The notes under the pieces are model-generated. The model was not told the DNA's origin and made no database searches. It saw only the letters and a program-made list of their open reading frames with translations. Made by a program: the position numbers and the translations under genes. A DNA stretch of 64,000 nucleotides, taken from contig CAWAFE010000007.1 in the NCBI GenBank assembly GCA_963781215.1, positions 1 through 64,000 on the forward strand, written 5' to 3'. Of the stretch, positions 27,035 through 37,133 are shown one piece after another. This stretch comes from AP-15 sp963781215 (lineage in GTDB: Bacteria; Pseudomonadota; Alphaproteobacteria; ATCC43930; CGMCC-115725). Numbering within the stretch: position 1 is the first letter of the stretch; each line of letters opens with the position of its first letter.

Positions 27035-27736
27035 GTGACGCGGCTGCGGACGGCCGTCCTGATCTCCGGCCGGGGCTCGAACCTGGCGGCGCTGATCGAC
27101 GCGTGTGCGGCACCCGGTCATCCGGCCCAGATCGTCCTCGTGATCAGCAACCGTCCCGAGGCGCCGGGCCTCGCCTATGCCGACGCCGCGGGGATTGCAC
27201 GCGAGGTCGTCGCCGCGCCGGACCGCGAGGACTTCGCGGCGGCGGCCGACGCGGCGTTGTGCCGGCATCGGATCGAGCTTGTCTGTCTCGCCGGCTTCAT
27301 GCGCCTGCTCGATACCGGCTTTGTCGAACGCTGGCGCGACCGCATGATCAATATCCACCCCTCGCTGTTGCCGTCCTTTCGCGGCCTTCACGCGCAGCGT
27401 CAGGCGCTGGCCGCCGGGGTCCGATTTGTCGGCTGTACCGTGCATTTCGTCCGTCCCGAGGTCGATACCGGGCCGATCATCGCGCAGGCGGTCGTGCCTG
27501 TCCTGGGCGGCGACGACGAAGCACGGCTGTCCGATCGGATTCTCGCCGCCGAGCACTGCCTCTATCCGCTGGCGCTGCGGCTGATCGCCGAAGGACGGGT
27601 GCGCATCGTGGAGGAACGAGCCGAGATCGCCGGCTGGTCGGCGCCCGAGACGACGCTGTGCAACCCGGCGGAGCCGCTTGTATCATGGCCCGGATCGGCT
27701 ATACCTCCGGGCGCGCCGGCCAGCGACAGAGGATAA
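27035..27736 (+). CDS. purN: phosphoribosylglycinamide formyltransferase
   Basis: Folate-dependent formyl transfer to GAR in purine synthesis. The core is recognisable as LISGRGSNLAALIDAC at the N-terminus, LAGFMRLLDTGFV, and the catalytic region INIHPSLLPSFRGLHA (Asn-x-His) with the later Asp in PEVDTGPIIAQAV. The 233-residue version starts at the GTG at 27035, which follows GGAGG; an open upstream extension runs into the DUF2066 5' end and is unlikely. purM, often adjacent, is not in this window. The stop is one base before the start of the subunit IV gene. Confidence 0.93.
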   Translation: MTRLRTAVLISGRGSNLAALIDACAAPGHPAQIVLVISNRPEAPGLAYADAAGIAREVVAAPDREDFAAAADAALCRHRIELVCLAGFMRLLDTGFVERWRDRMINIHPSLLPSFRGLHAQRQALAAGVRFVGCTVHFVRPEVDTGPIIAQAVVPVLGGDDEARLSDRILAAEHCLYPLALRLIAEGRVRIVEERAEIAGWSAPETTLCNPAEPLVSWPGSAIPPGAPASDRG

Positions 27737-27737
27737 C

Positions 27738-27863
27738 ATGGCGGTAATCGACCCTGAGCTCGAACGACATCGTGAGACGTGGCTCGGATTTGTCCGGCTG
27801 ATCAAATACGGGCTCACCGCGGTTATCGTCATCCTGATCGGGATGGCGATTTTCCTCTTGTAG
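27738..27863 (+). CDS. aa3-type cytochrome c oxidase subunit IV
   Basis: A 41-residue protein consisting of a polar N-terminus with HRETWLGFVRLIKYG and one membrane helix (TAVIVILIGMAIFLL). This matches the small bacterial aa3 oxidase subunit IV family, whose members are single-helix peptides that pack against the oxidase core. An AGAGG lies upstream of the ATG. No other cox gene is in the window. It is probably co-transcribed between purN and an SDR gene. Confidence 0.8.
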   Translation: MAVIDPELERHRETWLGFVRLIKYGLTAVIVILIGMAIFLL

Positions 27864-27873
27864 AAGCGCCGTC

Positions 27874-28638
27874 ATGAAGCTGTTCGATCTGTCCGGGAAG
27901 GTGGCGATCGTCACCGGCTCCAGCCGCGGGATCGGTCGGGCGATCGCCGAGGCGTTCGCCGAGGCCGGCGGGCGGGTCGTGATCTCGGCCCGCAACCTGG
28001 GGCCCTGCGAGGAGGCGGCGGCGGCGATCCGCGAGAGGGGCGGCGAGGCGATCGCGGTCGCAGCACGGATCTCAGACAAGGCGCAGCTCGAAAACCTCGT
28101 CGCGAAGACCCGCGAGGCCTGGGGCCGGATCGATGTCCTGGTCTGCAATGCCGCGGTCAACCCGCATTACGGCTCGCTCGAAAACCTGACCGACGAGGTC
28201 TTCGAGCGGATGATGGTCAACAACGTGTTGAGCAATCTGTGGCTGTCGCGGCTGGTGGCGCCCGAGATGCGCGAGCGGCGCGACGGTTCGATCATCTACA
28301 TCATCTCGGTCGCGGCGGTGAAGGCCACCCTGGTGCTTGGCATGTACGGCGTCACCAAGGCCGCCGATTACGCGCTCTGCCGCAACCTCGCCGCCGAATG
28401 GGGCCCGGACAATGTGCGGGTCAACTGTATCGCGCCGGGGCTGGTCAAGACCGAGTTCGCCCGCGTGCTCTACGAGGACCCGCAGCGCCGGGCCGCCCGC
28501 GAGGCGGCGACGCCGCTGCGCCGGCTCGGCGAGCCCGAGGACATCGCCGGCGTCGCATTGATGCTGGCCTCGCGTGCCGGCGCCTTCATCACCGGCCAGA
28601 CGATCATCGTCGACGGCGGTACCACGATCGCGCCGTAA
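27874..28638 (+). CDS. SDR family oxidoreductase
   Basis: Classical SDR of 254 residues. Cofactor motif TGSSRGIG (14-21), a variant CNAA (91-94) in place of NNAG, catalytic Ser145, Tyr158 and Lys162 in YGVTKAADYAL, and C-terminus GQTIIVDGGTTIAP. It resembles the DHRS4/dehydrogenase-reductase 4-like and 3-oxoacyl reductase groups; the FDLSGKVAIVTG start is typical. The substrate is unknown. It begins 10 bases after the oxidase subunit IV gene, on the same strand. Confidence 0.87.
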   Translation: MKLFDLSGKVAIVTGSSRGIGRAIAEAFAEAGGRVVISARNLGPCEEAAAAIRERGGEAIAVAARISDKAQLENLVAKTREAWGRIDVLVCNAAVNPHYGSLENLTDEVFERMMVNNVLSNLWLSRLVAPEMRERRDGSIIYIISVAAVKATLVLGMYGVTKAADYALCRNLAAEWGPDNVRVNCIAPGLVKTEFARVLYEDPQRRAAREAATPLRRLGEPEDIAGVALMLASRAGAFITGQTIIVDGGTTIAP

Positions 28639-28698
28639 CGGGACCGGTCTTATGGGCGTCCACTGGCCCGGTGGCTCGCCCAGCCCCTTCGCGAACCG

Positions 28699-29316
28699 TC
28701 AGGCTGTTCCCATTGTTCGGGCCCGGTTGACGAACAGCCGTGCGAGCGGGTTGGCCGGTTTTGCTTCGATCCGCTCGGCAGCGAGCGCTGCGGCAAGGGC
28801 TTTTTGACCCGACCGGAACGCCGCCTCGATCAATGTCAGATCGAGGACATCGCGCTGCGCATGGCTACCGCCGAAGCGATGGGCGATGTTGCGGATCGGC
28901 CGCAAAAGACGAGCCGTCGCCGCGTAGTCCCCGTCACCAAATGCTCGAATGGCCTGCGCGGCGGGATGGCCGACCTCACGCGTGAACAGTGCGTTGTCGC
29001 CGCCGTCCTTCATCGCCCCGATCTGAGCATCGAGCACGGCGCTCGCCAGCTCAGCTCGCCCCGCCCCGACAAACGCCATCATCGCATGAGCATCGTTGAA
29101 GGCATAGTTGCCCGCAGCCGCGACCGGTTCCCAATTTCGGGCCAGGTCGTTCCAGCGATCCCCTACATCGATGCCGCGCAGAAAGGGTCGCCACAGCAGC
29201 GACGAAGCGTCGACCATGTCGAGGACGACATGCGAGCGGCTGCCGTAGATTGGCCCATCGAACAGGGCCAGCACCTCGTCCGTCTCGCCGAGGTCGAGAT
29301 GAACGGGTGCTCTCAA
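28699..29316 (-). pseudogene. 5'-truncated TTC38-like TPR protein
   Basis: The frame encodes about 205 residues that align by eye with the C-terminal half of the TTC38-like TPR protein at 50.3-51.6 kb: HLDLGETDEVLALF, VVLDMVDASSLLWR, NYAFNDAHAMMAFVGAG and GGSHAQRDVLDLTLIEAA. No N-terminal half exists upstream; the frame closes with TGA just before and the only start is a TTG without a ribosome site. About 220 N-terminal residues expected for the family are missing. I read it as the remnant of a truncated gene next to the serine hydrolase. Confidence 0.75.
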
Positions 29317-29468
29317 AATGGTTTGCCGGAGGCCTCATCGTGCCCGGCCCGATCGGGTCTGCACTCGTGAGCCTGACCTGCCTGCCGCAAGGGTCATGAT
29401 AGACGCAGCTTGGCAGGCCGCCCTCGAAAAGGAGACGGCTGTCGGATGTTTGCCCGATCCGCCGGGTC

Positions 29469-31031
29469 TCACTTCGCCGCGGCCGCCCACGTAAAAATGC
29501 CCTGGCCGTTGGCGTCGAGGTTCTCGATGGTCACCGAAGTCGCCTTCTGGTCCGCTCCAACAGTGAAGCTGACGGCGCTCGGGCCGTAGGCGTTCTCGCC
29601 CGCGGGCTGATAGGTGAACACATCGCGGTCGAAATGCCGCATCGGATAAGCATCCCGCCGCGGCCCGAGCCGCAGCACCAAGCCCGCATCGGCCGCGGCG
29701 ATTTCGAGCCCGCCGTAGAGATCGTTGCGGTAGGCGCCGATATAGCTTGCCGAGGGAAGGGCCGCCGAGGGCCGCGCCGGCGCCTTGGCGTAGTCGATCG
29801 CGGTCCCGTAGGTGGGTGCCATCGCGCTCGCCATCAGCTGGCCGTAGAGCGTGACCCAATCCTTTTCGACCTTGCCGTCGAGAACCAGGTCAAGAAAGCT
29901 GCGGCAGACCGCCTCCGGCACCCCGATCGGCTGCGCATTGGTCAGCGCGACGATGCCCAGCCCCTCGCCCGGGAGCAGGTTGACGCAGGTCGCGGCGCCA
30001 AGGTCGAACGCCCCGGAATGGTTCCAGTGGATCCTTCCCGAGGCGTCGTAGTCGATGTTCCACCCGAGCCCGTAGAACCCGGGATGGTCGACAGCCGGGT
30101 CTTTCGCCGGCGTACGCACGATCTGCGGGCGATGGGTTTCGGCGAGGGCTGCGGCGGCGACGATCTCCTTGCCGCCGAGCTCGCCGCCCGCAAGCTGCAG
30201 GCGCAGCCACGACGCCATGTCGCGCGCCGATGAGCTGACGCCGCCGGCTGGCGACTGGGCGTCCGGATCGCGCGTGTATTTGGCCACCCACTTGCCATCG
30301 ACGCGGACGTGTCCGGGTGCGCGGTCGGCGGCAGCGGCGAAGTCGGCGAAGCGCGAGCTGGAATTCTTCATGCCCAACGGCCGATAGAGCCGCTCGGCGC
30401 AGAGATCCTCCCACGATTTTCCGGCCGCCATGGCCGCCGCGACCGCGGCCTCGGTAAAGCCGAAATTCGTGTAGGCGTAGCGCGAGCGGAAACTGCTGTC
30501 CGGCCTCTGCCAGCGCAGGCGGTGGAGGATCTGCGCGCGGTCCCAGCCGATGTCCTCCAGCATGTCGGCCGCATGGTCGGGCAGCCCGCTGCGATGGCAG
30601 AACATGTCGCGCAACGTGATCTGACGGGTGACCCACGGGTCGTACATTTGAAAGCCCGGATCGTGCCGGACGATCGGATCGTCCCAACCGACGATGCCAT
30701 CACCGACCAGCGCTGCCACCACCGTCGAAGCGATCGGCTTCGACACCGAGGCAAGCTGAAACACGGTGTCGGGATCGACCTCCCGGGGCTTTCCCGCCTC
30801 CCGCACGCCAAACCCCTTCAAATAAAGGGTCTCATCCCTGTAGACGACAGCGATCGCCATCCCCGGCACACCCGACCGCCGCAGCGCTTCCTCGGCGATC
30901 TTGTCGAGCTGCGCGAGCGCGTCGGTGACCCTCTGCGCCGGCACTGCCTGCGCCAGCGCCTCCCAAGGCGCGAGCAGCCCCGCCGCCGTCCCGGAAAGAA
31001 CCGCGCGGCGCGACCATCGCACGGGCGGCAC
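29469..31031 (-). CDS. serine hydrolase (class C beta-lactamase family)
   Basis: A 520-residue exported protein of the penicillin-binding-protein/beta-lactamase class C fold. The N-terminus SRRAVLSGTAAGLLAPWEALAQA resembles a twin-arginine signal. The Ser-x-x-Lys motif is Ser95-Val-Ser-Lys98, the Tyr-x-Asn motif is Tyr187-Thr-Asn189, and a His-Ser-Gly (WNHSGAF) replaces KTG. A C-terminal beta-barrel-like domain (about 400-520) is typical of DUF3471-type members. Likely an esterase, peptidase or amidase; antibiotic resistance is not implied. It starts four bases after the CmcJ-like gene ends, so they are co-transcribed or one follows the other. Confidence 0.88.
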   Translation of the reverse strand: MPPVRWSRRAVLSGTAAGLLAPWEALAQAVPAQRVTDALAQLDKIAEEALRRSGVPGMAIAVVYRDETLYLKGFGVREAGKPREVDPDTVFQLASVSKPIASTVVAALVGDGIVGWDDPIVRHDPGFQMYDPWVTRQITLRDMFCHRSGLPDHAADMLEDIGWDRAQILHRLRWQRPDSSFRSRYAYTNFGFTEAAVAAAMAAGKSWEDLCAERLYRPLGMKNSSSRFADFAAAADRAPGHVRVDGKWVAKYTRDPDAQSPAGGVSSSARDMASWLRLQLAGGELGGKEIVAAAALAETHRPQIVRTPAKDPAVDHPGFYGLGWNIDYDASGRIHWNHSGAFDLGAATCVNLLPGEGLGIVALTNAQPIGVPEAVCRSFLDLVLDGKVEKDWVTLYGQLMASAMAPTYGTAIDYAKAPARPSAALPSASYIGAYRNDLYGGLEIAAADAGLVLRLGPRRDAYPMRHFDRDVFTYQPAGENAYGPSAVSFTVGADQKATSVTIENLDANGQGIFTWAAAAK

Positions 31032-31034
31032 CGG

Positions 31035-31871
31035 TCAGAAGAAGGCGAGGGTGCGGATCTCGATGCTCTCGCGCGGCCTTGCGTGCGGGGGTGTCGCCGG
31101 GTCCTCGAAGGCGGTGTGGGCGGTGAAGCGGGCGCGGCCGTCCTTCATTGAATCGTAGACCTTGAAGACCAGCGCCTCGTCGGGCCGCATGCGCGGGAAC
31201 CAATACCAGCGATGCCCCGGATTCCAAGTGATAGCCGAGGTCTGGCCGATGCGGTCCTGATAGCGCCGCTCGGTCACCACCATGTTCTCGGGCGACAGGC
31301 TCTGCGCGTCGGCGATCGCCAAGGGCCAGCTTTCGACCGGATGGCGGATCGGCCGCCACACCTGGACGATCGCGAAGCGGTGGGCGAGCAATGCCTCGGC
31401 CTCGTCGCCCATAAGGGTGCGCACCCGCTGCGGCGCCGACCATTCGGTGTAGTCGTTGTGGACGCGGCGCACGACCTCGCGGATCTTGGCGGCGGTGCGC
31501 AACTCGTCGTCTGCGGTGCGCAAGGTGTGGTCGAAGACGACAACGCGCGAGGCGCCGCTCTCGGCCTTCACCAGCGCTTCCATCTCCGGGTAATAGACCC
31601 GGCGGATCTCGTCCTCGTCGTAGAAATCGGCGACCTTGGTGTCGTGACGGATAAAACGGAAGCCGTTGCGTTCGAGCACGAATTCGCCGGCGTCGAGCCG
31701 GCCGTTGCGGAGCACGACCCGGTGGGGGTCCGACTTGCCGCCGCCGGTGCGCACATCCGACGCGCCGGGCGCACCGACCAGCGTGACCGGCATCGCCTCG
31801 GTATCGGCGAAGTAATTGAGGGTCGCCTCGATCGTGTCGCGGTCGGCATCGAGTTCTGCGAGCTGAACCAT
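31035..31871 (-). CDS. CmcJ/NvfI family oxidoreductase or hydroxylase
   Basis: A 278-residue protein with the hallmarks of the CmcJ/NvfI/AsaB group of iron(II)/2-oxoglutarate-like enzymes: VFDHTLR, RRVHNDYTEWSAPQRV (His and Asp of a metal-binding motif), FAIVQVWRPIRHPVESWPLAIADAQSL, RWYWFPRMRPDEALVFKVYDS, and HTAFEDPATPPHARPRESIEIRTLAFF. In fungi and streptomycetes these tailor secondary metabolites; bacterial stand-alone members are uncharacterised. The ATG at 31871 gives the family N-terminus ATLNYFAD; the upstream frame extension has no similarity. It is upstream of the serine hydrolase and divergent from hrcA. Confidence 0.82.
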   Translation of the reverse strand: MVQLAELDADRDTIEATLNYFADTEAMPVTLVGAPGASDVRTGGGKSDPHRVVLRNGRLDAGEFVLERNGFRFIRHDTKVADFYDEDEIRRVYYPEMEALVKAESGASRVVVFDHTLRTADDELRTAAKIREVVRRVHNDYTEWSAPQRVRTLMGDEAEALLAHRFAIVQVWRPIRHPVESWPLAIADAQSLSPENMVVTERRYQDRIGQTSAITWNPGHRWYWFPRMRPDEALVFKVYDSMKDGRARFTAHTAFEDPATPPHARPRESIEIRTLAFF

Positions 31872-32131
31872 GCGGGCTCCTTCGTCTGCGTCGGCGGATG
31901 ATAGAGTGGCCCTGCGACCGCGACAACTCTCGCCAAGAATGGAGACGCCGCCCATGCATCGGCCGGACGCCGCGGCGGGCGTTTCCAAATTTCGGCGCGC
32001 CGACTGAGCGCATTGCGGCAGGCGCCGCTTGGCTTGCGGGCATCGGGTAACCACATCACCCGTTCGATGATTCGGCAGCCCGGCCGGGGACGAGCCCTGC
32101 CGCGGGCCGGAACATCGGTTGTGACGCTGCC

Positions 32132-33190
32132 ATGCCGGAACCCATCGCACCCTCGCCGATCTACGAGCTCAACGAGCGCAGCCGCGAGATCTTCCGCCTG
32201 ATCGTCGACGGCTACGTCGCGACCGGCGAGCCGGTCGGCTCGCGGACCTTGTCGCGCCGGCTCGCCCAGAATTTGTCGCCGGCGACGATCCGCAACGTCA
32301 TGGCCGACCTCGAAGAGGCGGGGCTGCTCTACGCGCCGCATACGTCGGCTGGCCGGCTGCCGACCGACCTTGGGCTGCGCCTCTTCGTCCACGGCCTCTT
32401 GGAAATCGGCCGCCTCGCCGAGGACGAGCGCCGCAGCATCGAGAGCCTGTGCGCCGCGCGCGGCAAGAGCCTGCCGCAGGCGCTCGAGGAGGCGACGAGC
32501 GCCCTGAGTGGGCTGTCGCATTGCGCCGGGGTCGTCGTCGTGCCCAAGCAGGACCGCCCCTTGAAGCATCTGGAGTTCGTTCATCTCGGGCCCGGCCGGG
32601 CGCTCGTCGTGCTGGTCACCGAGGACGGGCTGGTCGAAAACCGGGTCATCGAAGTGCCGCTCGGGCTGCCGCCTGCGGCGCTGGTCTCGGCGGGCAATTA
32701 TCTGAACGCCAGGCTGATCGGCCGCACCATCGAGGAGGCGCGGTCGGAGATCGAGCGGGAGATTGCCTCGCATCAGGTTCAGCTCGACGAGCTGACCTCA
32801 AAGCTCGTCGCCGCGGGCCTCGCGATCTGGGCCGGCGGCGACAAGGGCAGTGCCTTGATCGTGCGCGGTCAGGCCAACCTCCTCGAAGACGTGACCGCCC
32901 TCGCCGACCTGGAGCGGCTGCGCAACCTCTTCGAGATGCTCGAAACGCGGGAAACCATGGTACGCCTCCTCGACGCCAGCAAGCGCGGCGAGGGGGTGCA
33001 GATCTTCATCGGCGCCGAGAGCCACCTGTTCGGCGTGGCTGGCTGTTCGATGGTGATCGCGCCCTACCAGAACAGCCGCGAGCAGATCGTCGGCGCGATC
33101 GGGGTCATCGGCCCCACTCGGATCAATTACGCCCGCATCATCCCGATGGTCGACTATACCGCCAAGATGATCGGGCGACTGATGGGATAG
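32132..33190 (+). CDS. hrcA: heat-inducible transcription repressor HrcA
   Basis: Repressor that binds CIRCE operators and needs GroEL for activity. The 352-residue product has the winged-helix DNA-binding N-terminus (REIFRLIVDGYVATGEPVGS, SPATIRNVMADLEEAGLL), the central GAF-like and dimerisation domains (SHCAGVVVVPK...), and the C-terminal GVIGPTRINYARIIPMVDYTA. It opens the block hrcA-grpE-dnaK-dnaJ; grpE begins eight bases after its stop. A matching CIRCE lies upstream of groES in this window, but I see none at hrcA itself. Confidence 0.95.
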   Translation: MPEPIAPSPIYELNERSREIFRLIVDGYVATGEPVGSRTLSRRLAQNLSPATIRNVMADLEEAGLLYAPHTSAGRLPTDLGLRLFVHGLLEIGRLAEDERRSIESLCAARGKSLPQALEEATSALSGLSHCAGVVVVPKQDRPLKHLEFVHLGPGRALVVLVTEDGLVENRVIEVPLGLPPAALVSAGNYLNARLIGRTIEEARSEIEREIASHQVQLDELTSKLVAAGLAIWAGGDKGSALIVRGQANLLEDVTALADLERLRNLFEMLETRETMVRLLDASKRGEGVQIFIGAESHLFGVAGCSMVIAPYQNSREQIVGAIGVIGPTRINYARIIPMVDYTAKMIGRLMG

Positions 33191-33198
33191 GACGAAGC

Positions 33199-33789
33199 AT
33201 GGACGACACCAGAAACGAGGAGCCCACCGCCGGGATCGGCGATATGGCCGCGAACAACAATGCCGAAGAAATCGTGCTGGACCCGGCCGAGGCGCGTGTG
33301 GCGGCGCTCGAAGTCGAGCTCGCCGAGCAGAAGGACCGTGCGCTGCGGGCATTGGCCGAGGTCGAGAACATCCGCCGCCGCGCCCAGCGCGAGCGCGAGG
33401 ATGCCTTGAAGTACGCGGTCACCGGCTTCGCCCGGGATCTGCTCTCAGCGGCGGACAATCTGCGGCGGGCGCTCGCCAGCCTGCCCGAGGCGGAAATCCG
33501 CGACGAGCGCACGCGCAGCCTGCTTGATGGCGTGGCGGCGACCGAGCGCGAGCTGCTGGGCGCGTTCGAGCGGCACGGCATCCGGCGGATCGATCCCAAG
33601 GGCGAGCCTTTCGACCACAATTTCCACCAGGCGGTCTTCGAGGCCGAGGCGCCGGGTCAGCCCGGCGGCACAATCGTCGAGGTATTGCAGCCGGGCTACC
33701 TGCTGCACGACCGCCTACTGCGGCCGGCGATGGTCGGCGTCGCCAGGCAGGCGGCAAAGTCCGCCGAACCCACCGAACCCTTGGCCTGA
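33199..33789 (+). CDS. grpE: nucleotide exchange factor GrpE
   Basis: Co-chaperone that releases ADP from DnaK. The 196-residue product has an acidic N-terminus, a long coiled coil (about residues 30-85: ALEVELAEQKDRALRALAEVENIRRR), and the C-terminal beta domain with HNFHQAVFEAEAPG and VEVLQPGYLLHDRLLRPAMVGVA. The ATG at 33199 follows hrcA by eight bases, so the two are co-transcribed. A 134-base leader separates grpE from dnaK, leaving space for a dnaK promoter. Confidence 0.95.
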   Translation: MDDTRNEEPTAGIGDMAANNNAEEIVLDPAEARVAALEVELAEQKDRALRALAEVENIRRRAQREREDALKYAVTGFARDLLSAADNLRRALASLPEAEIRDERTRSLLDGVAATERELLGAFERHGIRRIDPKGEPFDHNFHQAVFEAEAPGQPGGTIVEVLQPGYLLHDRLLRPAMVGVARQAAKSAEPTEPLA

Positions 33790-33793
33790 GCCG

Positions 33794-33822
33794 GTTGCAG
33801 CGACCACCCGGCCCACATATAT
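33794..33822 (+). promoter_or_regulatory. possible RpoH-type promoter of dnaK
   Basis: GTTG at 33794-33797 and CATATAT at 33816-33822, 18 bases apart, resemble the alphaproteobacterial heat-shock sigma factor pattern CTTG-N17-CYTATNT. It lies about 100 bases upstream of dnaK in the grpE-dnaK gap. The match is imperfect at both elements. No CIRCE is visible in this gap, so dnaK may respond to RpoH rather than HrcA. Confidence 0.4.
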
Positions 33823-33923
33823 AACCCTGGCTTCAGTCGGGGGATGACTGAGCCATCACTTCCCGGGGGATCGGCGCGGTGCTTTCCCGGGCCGTCCGGT
33901 CCTGCTTTTAGAACGAGGCATCC

Positions 33924-35877
<1,954 letters not shown>

Positions 35878-35911
35878 CTTGCGCTCCCTCGGCCTGACCG
35901 AACCGATGCAA

Positions 35912-35939
35912 TCACCCCGGCAACCCCTCGCCGGGGTGA
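35912..35939 (+). other. intercistronic hairpin between dnaK and dnaJ
   Basis: Ten-base perfect inverted repeat (arms 35912-35921 and 35930-35939, TCACCCCGGC and its complement) with an 8-base loop, 40 bases before the dnaJ start. No T-tract follows, so it is probably an RNA-processing or stability hairpin rather than a complete terminator. It could lower dnaJ expression relative to dnaK. Confidence 0.5.
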
Positions 35940-35978
35940 CGCACGCCAGCAAACTTCTCCATCAAAGCCCCGCCGCCC

Positions 35979-37109
35979 ATGGCTAAGCAGGATTTTTACG
36001 AAATCCTCGGCGTCGCCAAATCGGCCAGCGCCGACGATCTCAAGCGGGCCTACCGCAAGCTCGCAATGCAGTTTCACCCGGACCGCAATTCGGGCGACAA
36101 GACCGCCGAGCAGAAATTCAAGGACGTCAGCGAGGCCTACGACGTCCTCAAGGACGACCAGAAGCGCGCCGCCTACGACCGCTTCGGCCACGCCGCTTTC
36201 GAGCAGGCAGGCGGGCGCGGTCCTGGCGATTTCGGGTTTGCCGGAGGCTTTGCCGACATTTTCGACGAGATGTTCGGCGATTTCATGGGCGGCGGGCGGC
36301 GCGGCCAGGCGGGGCCGGGCCGTGGCAGCGACCTGCGCTACAACCTCGAGATCTCGCTCGAGGAAGCCTTTCGCGGCAAGCAAACGACGATCCGGGTGCC
36401 GACCCTCGTCGCCTGCGACCAATGCAAGGGCAGCGGCGCCGAAGGCGGTTCCAGGCCGATCACCTGCCCGACCTGCCAGGGCCGCGGGCGGGTTCGCGCG
36501 CAGCAGGGCTTCTTCACGATCGAACGCCCCTGCACCAGCTGCCAGGGAGCAGGGCGGATCATCGAGAAGCCGTGCAAGAGCTGCGGCGGCCAGGGCCGGG
36601 CGCGACGTGAGAAGACGCTGTCGGTCAACATTCCGTCCGGCGTCGAGGACGGCACCCGCATCCGGCTCGCTGGCGAGGGCGAAGTCGGAGCGCGCGGTGC
36701 TGCGGCCGGCGACCTTTACATCTTCATCAGCATCGCGCCGCATCAGATCTTTCAGCGCGAGGGCGCCAATATCTTCTGCCGGGTGCCGATCTCGATCGCG
36801 ACGGCGGCGCTGGGCGGGTCGATCGAGGTGCCCAGCGTCGACGGCGCCCGCGCCCGCGTCACGGTCCCCTCTGGAACCCAGTCCGGCCGCCAGTTCCGGC
36901 TTCGGCAAAAGGGGATGACGGTGCTGCGCTCGGCCGCCCGCGGCGACATGTTCATCGAGGCAATCGTCGAGACCCCGGTCAACCTGACCAAGCGCCAGCA
37001 GGAGCTGCTACGCGAATTCGAGAAGGAAGGCGAGAACAACCGCACCCACCCCGAGAGCGAGGGCTTCTTCGCCCGGGTCAAGGAATTCTTCGAGGACCTG
37101 CGCGAATAG
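35979..37109 (+). CDS. dnaJ: chaperone DnaJ
   Basis: Type I Hsp40, 376 residues. The J domain contains MQFHPDRN (HPD motif) at about residues 28-35, followed by the Gly/Phe-rich region (GDFGFAGGFADIF). The four zinc-finger repeats CDQCKGSG, CPTCQGRG, CTSCQGAG and CKSCGGQG come next, then the two C-terminal beta domains with VNIPSGVEDGTRIRL. It delivers substrates to DnaK and stimulates its ATPase. It follows dnaK by 101 bases that contain a hairpin. Confidence 0.96.
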   Translation: MAKQDFYEILGVAKSASADDLKRAYRKLAMQFHPDRNSGDKTAEQKFKDVSEAYDVLKDDQKRAAYDRFGHAAFEQAGGRGPGDFGFAGGFADIFDEMFGDFMGGGRRGQAGPGRGSDLRYNLEISLEEAFRGKQTTIRVPTLVACDQCKGSGAEGGSRPITCPTCQGRGRVRAQQGFFTIERPCTSCQGAGRIIEKPCKSCGGQGRARREKTLSVNIPSGVEDGTRIRLAGEGEVGARGAAAGDLYIFISIAPHQIFQREGANIFCRVPISIATAALGGSIEVPSVDGARARVTVPSGTQSGRQFRLRQKGMTVLRSAARGDMFIEAIVETPVNLTKRQQELLREFEKEGENNRTHPESEGFFARVKEFFEDLRE

Positions 37110-37133
37110 GCTCGCAGCGCTACGTAGAGGCCC

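Noticed and set aside
29469..31031. True antibiotic-resistance beta-lactamase
   Set aside because: It has the fold's Ser-x-x-Lys and Tyr-x-Asn but HSG instead of KTG and an extra C-terminal domain, as in esterase/peptidase-type serine hydrolases.
33790..33923. Second CIRCE in the grpE-dnaK gap
   Set aside because: No GCACTC-N9-GAGTGC pair could be found there.
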